A stretch of DNA of 64,000 bases from NCBI GenBank assembly GCA_024741835.1, contig JAENRP010000036.1, positions 107,636 through 171,635 of the forward strand. The letters run 5' to 3'. The stretch comes from Diplocarpon mali (Eukaryota > Ascomycota > Leotiomycetes > Helotiales > Drepanopezizaceae). Below the pieces are notes generated by a model. The model searched no databases. It saw nothing but the letters and a program-made list of their open reading frames with translations, and was not told the DNA's origin. Shown here piece by piece: positions 54,901-64,000 of the stretch; the first letter of the stretch is position 1; each line of letters begins with the position of its first letter. The position numbers were made by a program, and so were the translations under genes.

Positions 54901-57095
54901 TCAATGAGAGCGTGTGTGTAATTCAAGGAGACGCTGCTGCCGACATGAGTAATCATTTACAAACGGTTGGGAAATTTTGTGCTGGTATGGCCTGATGGGT
55001 GTTCAAGATGGGTTGTAGTTTAATGATAGGGGAAGCATAAGCAGAGGACCATGAATCACTTTATTAAAAGCATATGGCCAAGGTGAGATGGAGGACTTAA
55101 AACAGCGAGGTAGTTCATATCAGGTATGTCAATTAACAGCAGCAGAGGGCGGGTATGGAGTTCAAGTAATGTGGAAGCTGGTGTTCCACTCAGATTTTCT
55201 GTGAAACCTACTATGAAGACTACCTTATACTTATCTCCAATCTTGAAATTCACATCCATCAATCGTGGAATCAGATATGAACCTTCAAATTCTATGACAA
55301 CCTAACGATTACATTGAATTTATAGCCCTTTAAAGTAATTTAGTTATTTAAAGTAGTTTAAGAGAGGTCTAGATTATCATCTGCAAAACCAGCTCCTCTA
55401 CCACATACTGTGGATATATTTATAGCATAATCATACCTCGCTTAAACCCTTTCTTTCAAGCGAGCCCAACCTCACTCGGCTAGGTTTGGTCTTGGTTATA
55501 AGCACGTTCGTGAGTCGACTCTTCAACAGAAAAGTCCCACTTACGCTCAAGAAAACCAGGTGAACTCTATGACTTTCATGAAATAGATCTAAGGTACATA
55601 GCACTTGGTAGAAGTTCCCAACAGGTCACAGCAGGGAGGATGACCTAGTTACAGTTGAAACCTGTAGCAGTGGCTTAGATGTGATATCAGGCTCCAACTT
55701 CAACTACAGTGTCTCTTTTATTCCAGCATCTAACTAAGGTTGATTCAACAATCGCTGCTTGCGCTACAATGCAGCAATCCAGTCCTTTGAAGATATCATA
55801 AGCGCTCCAAAACAAAACTACAACTCGCATCGACTATGAGTTAATTAAGCTGACATTAAAATTGCTAATCTGGGTAAATTCATCTAGAGTACGATTAAAA
55901 GATTCATAAGATGGGCGGAATATTAGCATGCAGCTCTTTCCTGCAGAATCCCTGCTAACAACACCCCGCTAAGATTTTGCAAAGCTGCGATAACTGATTT
56001 ATGAATGCTTTCTAAGTTGGGCTCCTGGAGTGTTTCTAGTTGAGAATCAGGGCCATATTTGTATCAACGTCTCAGGCATTTCATCAAATTCAAGCAATAA
56101 CCAAAAACCTAGGTTTTTTTTACCACAGAGATATGCATAGAGCTGCATTCTTCCCCGACGCCTACTATAGCAATTGGCAGGTCAGAAGTCACAATACCAC
56201 AATCTTGAACTGTTGCAGCAATTTCTTTATATTTAGAACCCCAAAAAATATCACCAGGGACATATGTACGTCTTTAGCCTTCGCAGCAGCAATTTGACTA
56301 TATTATTTTCTTAATTTGCAAATGACAAGGGGAGAACAGCGAGTCATAGAGTGAGCGGCCTTGCAATAAATATCACCAGCCAAAGAAACACATCCTCTGA
56401 TGGAATGACCTAGGTACTTGACGATTGAACTAGTAAGCTTCTAACAATTTCTAACCTGCATTCATACGCAGAACTGCAATATCAAGACCCAAAGCTAGCA
56501 GAATACGTATATCAAGAAAGCTGAAGTCAGAATACAATAGGCCTTGAGACAGGTTGAGTTTAACACCCGTTGTAGCAATAGCTCTACAGGGTCCTAGTAT
56601 TTGACTACAAAGACAAAGTGCTCGATTTTTTTTGTCATTCCAACGACCAACCCCTGAGCCCTCCCAGCTACTCAGCTTCCTATAACACTTCCACACCTAG
56701 AGTGCAACAGCTTATGCTACTACTTTGCCCCTCCCCTAATACAAATCCTCAGACCTAACTTTATCCTATATCTTGTACAAAATCCAGTCACCAAATCCAA
56801 AACCAACACCAGATATCGACGCTATAAACTACACCTGGGCCCCTCCCCCTCGGAAGAATAACACACCCTCACCTATAGCAAAAACATTTCCCTTCCCCTG
56901 CGTCTCTCATCCAAGCCCAGCACTCGAGAGAGCCAACGACAGCGAATCCCAGACCACAAGCCAGCTCTGGAAATGGCAGCAGCAAGCAACATCACAGCGG
57001 GAACCAACATGACGAAACAGACTCCTCATTGACGAAAGTCAAAGGGGCCAAGCTCGCTGCCAGCTCTCGCACTCTCGCATAGCCACGTCAGTCCT
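51900..57095. other. Long AT-rich gene desert
   Basis: Over 5 kb with dense stops in all frames, TA-rich, and no recognisable gene. It contains an (AT)n run at ~52317-52333 and clustered ACCCGG/CCGGGT motifs at ~53815-53875. Pieces with protein-like wording (e.g. NFKIGDKYKVVFIVGFTENL on the - strand near 55230, GKSCMLIFRPSYESFNRTLD near 55900) are short. Interpreted as mutated mobile-element and gene debris. Confidence 0.55.
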
Positions 57096-57163
57096 TTGCC
57101 CCCTTTCGTCTTTTCACCTTTGCTTCAATCTGTCCGTCGCCCCTCCCTTGCGCCGCTCACTCC

Positions 57164-57283
57164 ATGCTTGATCTCAACTATACTACACCCGTCAACCAGC
57201 TGCTCGCAGCACAGACATCAGCATCCACAGTCCTCTCCTCTCCTCCGCCTGAGGAGAAAGAGCTGGACGACTGGTTGTCTTGA
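57164..57283 (+). CDS. Possible small ORF (39 codons)
   Basis: ATG at 57164 opens MLDLNYTTPVNQLLAAQTSA and ends with PPPEEKELDDWLS. It follows a pyrimidine-rich leader typical of fungal 5' UTRs, and a second ORF beginning MGRLRLCEAGGESEEWILKL at 57350 reaches a GTGAGT donor-like site. These could be parts of one gene or noise. No family is recognised. Confidence 0.2.
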   Translation: MLDLNYTTPVNQLLAAQTSASTVLSSPPPEEKELDDWLS

Positions 57284-58374
57284 GTGGGAAGAGAAAAAGG
57301 AGCAGAGAGGGGGGAGGGGCCGCGGCGCCCGTTTTATAGATTGCTGAAGATGGGACGACTTCGCTTGTGTGAAGCCGGAGGGGAATCAGAGGAGTGGATA
57401 CTCAAACTCCTCGCAAGACAAGGTGAGTATCTCGGATTCAATAGTCAGCCTCTGTTGAATACACGTCTACAATTCGGTCAATGCTGTACATTATATCACA
57501 TCATTCACCTTTCCTTTCCCTTTCCTTTTCTATTTCACTTCACTTATTATCCCCTTAAACTTCAGCATATTCTGAATACTGCTTCTCTCTCCTACTCCCC
57601 CCTACTCCCTTAGCTCTCCAGGGAGAATCATCTACCACTCACCCATCAGCCCCATCAATCTCAGCCATCTCCAAAAACCCCAAACGCACCTCCGAATCCT
57701 CTAAAGCCAAAACCAAACCAGGACTGCAATCCCTCGCCCACTCACATTGCCCCATCATCCACTTGTCGGAATCCGAGGGCACCAAAAGTAGAAGAACCAA
57801 CTGTACAGCTTGACTCATGTCACAAATGTCAGTCGAAGGGCAGAATAATGACTGGGAAGATATCAAGGAGAATAAATCAGCAGCCAGGAAATTGGAATCG
57901 GGCTAGAATGAGAAATCTTTTCACCATAGCATGTGGGCTTTTTCGTCAATTCGTAGATGTATTAGGGAATCTATTGGAATTCAGTGCACCCGCCCCAGCC
58001 CCCGCATGCTTCACGCCCCCATCCTCCGCTTCGTGATGGAGACAGCCTTAGACCATCTTTCTGCAGGGAGAAAAAGCCAGCCTCCGTAGTCACCTCCGAG
58101 CGGGATTGGCACCCTCACAGAAAGGAAAAGGTGAAAGAAAAGATCAGATCAGAAAGAAAAGAGAGAGAAGAAGAGAATCGTCCGAATCATCGTGTGCGCT
58201 CCGCTCCGCTACACAGCAAGTAAAATCTCTGCATCATGCTGCCAATGCCCATGTCATGTCCCATTTCTCGTAAATCGTCAGAGCAACCAAGCCCATGGCC
58301 AAGTCGGTGATCGCAAGATCAAAGCCCAGCCACCACCAACAGGTTCTTCGTGTTGAATCACAAGTCATGCAGAC
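57284..58374. other. No supported gene
   Basis: Includes a possible exon start at 57350 (see the preceding entry) and a - strand frame at 57639-57866 with MGQCEWARDCSPGLVLALED, of unknown status. The right end is the 3' flank of the Arg-rich gene. Confidence 0.35.
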
Positions 58375-60291
58375 CTACCAGCCTCCCCGTCTCGGTGGCG
58401 GTCCCCTACCGTCATAAACGATCTCCCTCTCGATGATTCGCTCGTCTGCAAACCCCGAGTCACGTTCTCTGCGTCGTTCTCTCCGTTCCCACTCCTCGCG
58501 TTCGTAAGCGCGACGCTCCATGCGTTCGCGCTCGCGCTGAATCTCGCGGAGGCGGTCTTGGCGCTCGCGGCGGATTATTTCGGAGAGCTGGACAAGTTCG
58601 AGGACGTCTTCCTGGGGTGGGCGTTAGTATTGGCTAGGACGGTTGAGGGGGAGGGAGGCAGCCGACGTACATAACGTAGGTATTGGATAATGTAGTAGAA
58701 GAACTCGGTCTCTTCGAAATCATACCCCATCTCCTCGATCGCCTCGCGGACGACAAGATCTTTCGTGATTTCGGTCCACAGATCACCGATTCTCTGCTTC
58801 GGCGGAGCTCGAGGAAATCCGACTTGCTGGTTGGACGTCTCCTCGATTCTCTCGTACTCACGTTCATAAGAGCCGCCTCCAGTACGTCGGCTGCGACTCG
58901 AAATCTCGATTTCCAAGCCGCTTGTCTGGGAATCTCGTCTCGGATCATCGCGAATGAGTTCCCGCTCTACTATGCGGTCCCTCTCGCGCTCTCGCTCGGG
59001 GATGAACTTGCTCCGGCGGACTCCATTGTACTTCTGCCAAGTAATCTCCTCGCTCCCACCTCCAACGCCATCCAATGTCACGCGCTCCGTCCCGGGTGGG
59101 ACGTCGACGATGGCCCAGTCTTTGGTGGCACCGTTGTAGGCCTCGCCGATGTAAGCGCGTTCGCCGTTTTTCCGGGCGTAGTACTCGGCTTCGTCGTCGC
59201 CGCCGCGGATGTCGAGTCGGACCCGGCTCCGGCTTCTCTCTATACGCTCGGGCCGGGCGCTCATGCTACGCCGCCGGGTGATGTCGAGTTTGGTATCTCG
59301 GATTCGTAGTTTGTCTCGCTCCTGCTCGTACAGGATGCTATCATCGTGATAGAATTCACGGCGGGCTGGAGGAGGTGATCTGGTCTTGGTTGTCTTCTTT
59401 CGAATGTCAACGTCGGTGTGGTTTCCATGAGTATAGATATCGATATCGGTCTCCTTGGTTCGCTGCTCACTGCGACGGGGTGGGGGAGGTGGCGAGGGGA
59501 CTCGCGCGAGTTCGAAGCCTGTCAGGTGTTAAAAAGCTCCTGGCATGACTAGACTCGAGCAGGTACGTACCATGGTCGATGTGTCGGTGATGGGTGATGA
59601 TTTCCTGGTGGATAGGAGGAGCCCGGATTGGAGGAGGGGGGGGAGGGGATGGCAAAGGAGTGGACTCAGGGGACGGTTGTTTGACTTGCTCGAAGTTGCG
59701 GATGCGGACTCGATCGATCTGTGGGGAAGGTGATCGTTCACGGGTCTCCCTCTCTCGCTCCACGACCCTCTCCCGCACGCGCACCGGGGAGGGTGACCGC
59801 TTACGGACCCTCTCTCGTGTCTCGACCACTCTGGCCCGCAGTCGCTCTGGAGATGGAGGGGATGGCGATCGTTTTCTCTCCACCACTCTTGTCGTCGTCC
59901 TAACCCGCTCTGGCGGAGGAGGAGAAGGGGACCGTCGTTCCACGATCCTCGTCCTGACCCTCTCGAGCTGCGGCGGCGGAGTCGGCGACCTTTCAATTAT
60001 CCTCTCGCGCTTCTCCCGCACGATCCTCACCGGCGACAGGGATCTAGGTCTGCGCTCCAGGGGCCTCGAGTACACCTCGGCATCCCGTTCTCTCAGCACC
60101 ATCTGCCCCGAATCCCTTCGTCCGTGTCCGTAGTCGTCTCGGAGGAAATCCGGGCGAGACCCGCGTTCGGGCCCGCGCCGGCTGTAGATGTCTGTCTCTT
60201 CGTACTCTCGCTCTCGTGTGCGCACCGGCGGTGGTCCTTCGCGGGAGTAGTAATCACGCTCCTCGTACACGGCATCACCACGTCGAGACAT
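58375..60291 (-). CDS. Arg/Ser/Pro-rich protein of the fungal DUF8035 type
   Basis: Three exons (60291-59571, 59518-58671, 58611-58375) encode 601 residues. The N-terminal half is a low-complexity Arg/Glu/Ser/Pro region with repeats such as VRTRIVERRSPSPPPPERVR and VVERKRSPSPPSPERLRAR, resembling RS-rich nuclear proteins. Then come TDIDIYTHGNHTDVDIRKK and the conserved block RAYIGEAYNGATKDWAIVDV with PPGTERVTLDGVGG and WQKYNGVRRSKFIPER, followed by GDLWTEITKDLVVREAIEEM and ETEFFYYIIQYLRYEDVLEL after splicing. I recall this as DUF8035; the name is from memory. The C-terminus is a highly charged helix/coiled-coil ending in EREIVYDGRGPPPRR. Function unknown; a nuclear or RNA-related role is only suggested by composition. 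Introns are canonical (GTACGT donors; CTAAC branch in intron 2). Confidence 0.85.
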
Positions 60292-63200
60292 GGCTGGTGT
60301 CTGCTGGCTTGACTGTTGGTTTGCTGGGTAGGATGGGGGGGAGGGGGCAAGGGGCGAGGCGGTGAGCAGCCGACTGATCAGATGAGAACAGAACCGTCGT
60401 CGATACTCGGAAAGGGGAGGTTGTAGATTATGTAGCAGCGTAACGGCTGGTTGGTCGTTCGTGGGGGTTCTAGAACCGTACTTTTGTCTGCGGAGGGATG
60501 ACGACTGTCGCCGAGTGGAGGGGTTGGGCTAGGCTCCTGGCTCCTGGCTCTTCGCTCGTGAGACCTGCGACTTTCCAAGAGATGTGGATGTGAATGTTGC
60601 GCCGTCACTGGCCGGCTCCAAGGCTATTCAGCGACCCAAATACCGCTCTCAGTGGTCCGCTACGCTCGTCAGTCTGCGGGTTTGCCAACTTCAGGGTTAT
60701 ACTTCTGCTTACTCGCACCAAGTGGGCGTCTGATGTCAGGCTGCAGGCGGGGACCGCTAAAGACCGAGTATGGAGGAAGTACAGACCTCCGGAATATGGG
60801 CACGAATTTGGGACGCGAGGTGTAGCATCAACGTCGATGCGATACCCGATAGAGGTGTGAATAGCGTCGTGGGAATCAAGAGAGACGGCGTGTCGTCCCG
60901 TCGGCCTTGGAAGTTTGACAGCGGCTGTTCCTGGAGGGATGAGGGGAGAGGAGAAAATCGCGGGGCTAGGAGTCGGGTCTTGGCGGCTCCGGTCACGTGA
61001 ATATGCCACACGGAGCACTTCCCACTACAGGTAGATGGCCGAGCTAGAACTCCTGACGAAATCTCTAGTTTACATGCCGTCGTTAGTCCTACCGAACGGA
61101 TCTGAATGATCTGGAGTTGGGATTTTTTTCCTCCTCGCATGATCTCCAAAGTTCCAGACGCGGCGCTAAACAAGTCGTCGGGCCTTCCCGTCGTCCCGTA
61201 CCGCTTCCCATATATCGGGCCATCCCAGTACCAGCGGAAACATGTCCACACGTCTCAAGTAGCTGCAACATTTCAGGCGGAAGATCACATATGTGTAGAT
61301 CTACGTACAATCTTTAGAGAGGGGTAGCAATACTCTAGTGTACCTGGCTCGTCGACGAGTCTGCCTCCACGGCAGTGGCGCCCGGAGGGCCAGCGGAGCG
61401 TCACCCTCTATAGCTGCAAGATAACGGAGAAAGGAGAATACAAAAGCCAGGTATTCTTCTCTCTGTGCTATGTGTATGGTACCCGCAGCCATTCTCGAGA
61501 GCGTGGAGAGGACTTATTGTCACTCAGTCACGATCCTCGGATTCTATTCCAACGACCCACACAGTCAAGATTCGAAAAAGATATGGGGTGTGTTGTAGTC
61601 CAATCTTCACAAAACTGGCAGACAGACTCAGTGGCTAGATAGCACTTCCCGCTTCGTTTCGAGGCGAATGCCAGCTCGTTTGGGATCCTGGATGGGATAT
61701 ATCTGACTCCATCTCCAACCCCAGCTCCAAGAGCAGAAGAATTTGATCTTTATGAACAAGAACCTCGGGCTATCCGTCCACGACCAAGTTTGCCACGCGC
61801 CACATCGTTAGCAGCATAAGATATCAGATATGCATTATAACTTCGTGCCACTCTGCCATCACTTCACCTTCCACCTCGCACCCACATGGCTTTCGTACTT
61901 ACCTCCAAGCCCATCGGCAACCAGCAACGGGAAAACCCCACAGCGCACTCCGCACAATATAAGGCGAAACAGAATAGCATCACACATAACAAGCGGACGA
62001 GCTGGCCGAACGGCCATGCGATGCGGCTATCGTAAGTGTTAGCAACGCGTAGGGTAAAATCCCGTCAATCTTGTAATAACACTTCAAAGAATCAGTACGC
62101 CTGGTTGTTCTAAGTTGACCCGTACTCCGGGTCGACTGAGTTTTTGCGTTTTGATTTTTGATTTTTCTTTCTTTAATCGTCGGTCGACTTTGGAGTTTTT
62201 CTTTTTCTATTTCTATTTTCCCCCTCATGGAGTTGCTGATGATGCCGCTGTGTTGAACTGATTTTGTACATGGTATATTACTCTACATTAAAGATATCTG
62301 CAGCCATCTCTTATTAGGTTAATAGGCAAGTAAGCAGTTTATTGCGAAATCTGTTCATAGCAGCAATTTGGGCTAATAAGCTTCTCTACATTCCAAAATC
62401 GGCTTAGTTGTTGAGTGCTACAGAGAGGAAGAACAAAAAGGCATGACGGCAACGTCAAACCAACAGTCGAGGATCTGATGATCTCCACTGGCTGAGAAAC
62501 TGAGATGGATCATAACGAACCGCCGTGATTGCTCTGGGTTTTGCACAAGTATGAGTCATGATCCTTGGTAATCGCAACGTGTAACCTCTTCATCTCAACG
62601 TAGTGCTCACACGGCCCTAGGGGGAGAGTAACAGGAAAGGGAACTGCATCAGCCGCGTTTTTCTTAAATTGAGATTATCTTAAGCATTACCTGAGATCCA
62701 TCTTTGGAATCTCATGTCGATTGCCAGACAAGGCGGAACCATATCACTCAGAGCCGACAGTCAAGCCGAAGCTTCGTTCACAATCTGCGATAGAGGTCAA
62801 TCTCCCTAGGTCCTGCCGCCCTTCCCCAGAGCCAGCGCGCCCGGGTTGAGATAACGCCAGGCGTACTATCATCCGAACGAACCCGTCTCCTCCGCCATGC
62901 CTGGGGAGAAATCCGCGAGAGAGATGGGGAAACAGCACGCCAGTGAGGGTTATATTATCACGAGCTCACGACTGCTATAGTTGAGAATGGGATACGTCGA
63001 ATTTGCGCCGGGCTGCGTCCATGAGAGACCTACGCGAGCGCGGTGCTGTAGTAAAGAGAGCGAGGTTCATTCCCACACGATCTTCACCTATGGATTGGAA
63101 TATTGACAGAGGTTCTTCGGCTCCCACTCCCCAGGCCTCAAGAAGCACGGTAGCAGTAGCATGAAGGAGGGATCGGGCTCCAGGACTCGAGCGAACGCAA

Positions 63201-63300
63201 CAACTTGCGACAGATGAAAACAAGCACTCGTGACAAAGTCTACAACCAAGACGCAAGGGTAGAAGGTCGCGCCGGCTTCTGCTCGTCATCCTCCTCTGAG
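60292..63300. other. No supported gene
   Basis: 3 kb downstream of the Arg-rich gene's start side. Frames on both strands at 60.5-61.5 kb overlap and lack motifs. AT-rich around 62.0-62.7 kb. Confidence 0.4.
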
Positions 63301-63379
63301 TAGTCCCGCCAGGTGATACAACCCTCCACTCTCATCTTCTGCTGCGAGATGGGCACCGTCTCGAGCCAAGCAGGGACAC

Positions 63380-63900
63380 TCCCGCACCAGACCTCCAGAC
63401 AAGGCGAGAACAAGCTTCGGCACGAAGACTTACACGGCTCAGCCGATGGCCTCCCTTGGAGCGAAGCGCTATAGAAGAGTATGCCCGTTAAGAGCTTGAA
63501 CTGTGGGAAAATGTATTCCGACGCCCCGTAGCTGTGCTCAAGGTGCCCCTGTATGCAGATTCTCCGTCCATGGCTCAAGGCCGCGCCACCCCTTCGAGGC
63601 ATCGTCACTGGTGATATTAGCCAGCCCATAGGTACCGACACCCAAGACTCGCGAGTACGATGGCTGGAACCTCGACCCCAGTGGCCGATAACCGAGGCTG
63701 AACTCAGAGCATTCCGTGAGCTAGCCGACGCGTTATGTGAGCCCCTTTTCTCTCGCTTAAGCATCCACTCTACGAATGTGATCACGGTTACTTCTTCCAA
63801 CCTGCATCCGCGTGGGATCCTGAGTGGCTAGAGGGGAGGCATATCTCCTGCATCAAAGAATACAGCCTGCACAAGATGGAATTATAGAGTCCTCCATCCT
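63380..63900 (+). pseudogene. Possible decayed gene at right edge
   Basis: Plus-strand pieces in shifting frames read like protein: ELELWENVFRRPVAVLKVPL (near 63495-63550, preceded by an in-frame TAA), RWLEPRPQWPITEAELRAFR and ELADALCEPLFSRLSIHSTN (63655-63780), and WLEGRHISCIKEYSLHKMEL (63825-63885). An overlapping - strand frame of 186 codons (63240-63800) competes. No family is recognised and the region runs off the window. Confidence 0.25.
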
Positions 63901-64000
63901 GAACCAGTTCCTGCAGGGGGTGACAGGCGTCATCGGCGAGCAGGTCATGTTGTTTGGAAAAGGTGCGGAGACCAAGGCGTAGTTCCCGGAGCATGTCGGG

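Noticed and set aside
1..64000. Secondary-metabolite or defence gene cluster
   Set aside because: No polyketide synthase, peptide synthetase, terpene cyclase, NLR or similar core gene is present; the intact genes are unrelated housekeeping, transport and secretion genes.

Overview
The window is nuclear DNA of a filamentous ascomycete, most likely a Sordariomycete-type fungus. Coding regions are broken by short introns (about 45-145 nt) with GT/GC donors, CTAAC/CTGAC-like branch sites and CAG/TAG acceptors. Several gene families are fungal or typically fungal (2EXR, RTA1, NUO-9.5-type complex I subunit, PET191, Arg-rich DUF8035-type protein). GC-rich gene islands alternate with visibly AT-rich, stop-dense blocks carrying solo LTRs and decayed genes, as expected from repeat-induced point mutation (RIP). 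No tRNA, rRNA, plasmid, phage or CRISPR signal was seen.

Layout. About 1-8.5 kb is an accessory region with one intact 2EXR gene (3.6-4.7 kb), two decayed 2EXR relics, a CTAGTAAT-type satellite tract and a solo LTR. 9.0-11.2 kb holds a divergent housekeeping pair: the OST48/WBP1 subunit of oligosaccharyltransferase (-) and a 9.5 kDa complex I subunit (+). 12.5-14.7 kb is a secreted GH78-type rhamnosidase and 16.4-17.5 kb an RTA1 membrane protein. 18.6-21.1 kb contains solo LTRs, one nested in another. 21.5-24.0 kb has a mitochondrial-type rhomboid protease (+) and a short secreted Cys-containing protein (-). 25-27.9 kb is AT-rich repeat-derived DNA. 28.0-31.5 kb carries PET191 (-), a possibly frameshifted gene just upstream of it, and a TGL1-type lipase (+). 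32.6-33.6 kb is a bZIP factor with an unresolved 5' end; 35.2-35.9 kb an Ala/Pro-rich orphan. 36.7-37.0 kb is a palindromic LTR derivative. 37.5-40.0 kb is a DUR3-type urea/solute symporter with non-canonical introns. 44.5-47.0 kb is a type II membrane nucleotide pyrophosphatase/phosphodiesterase, 47.7-49.0 kb a decayed kinase-like gene, and 49.4-51.2 kb an amino-acid/GABA-type permease. 51.9-57 kb is a long AT-rich gene desert, followed by the DUF8035-type gene at 58.4-60.3 kb and sequence without a solid gene to the end.

The intact genes do not form an obvious biosynthetic or defence cluster. They are conserved housekeeping and transport/secretion genes interspersed with mobile-element debris. 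The most informative unusual features are the nested solo LTRs with both target-site duplications intact, the palindromic LTR element, consecutive GC-AG introns in the DUR3-type gene together with stop-free 3n introns, and the local graveyard of 2EXR copies. I did not find convincing evidence of a wholly new biological system. Exon models were derived by reading splice sites against recalled family conservation; no search or alignment was run.
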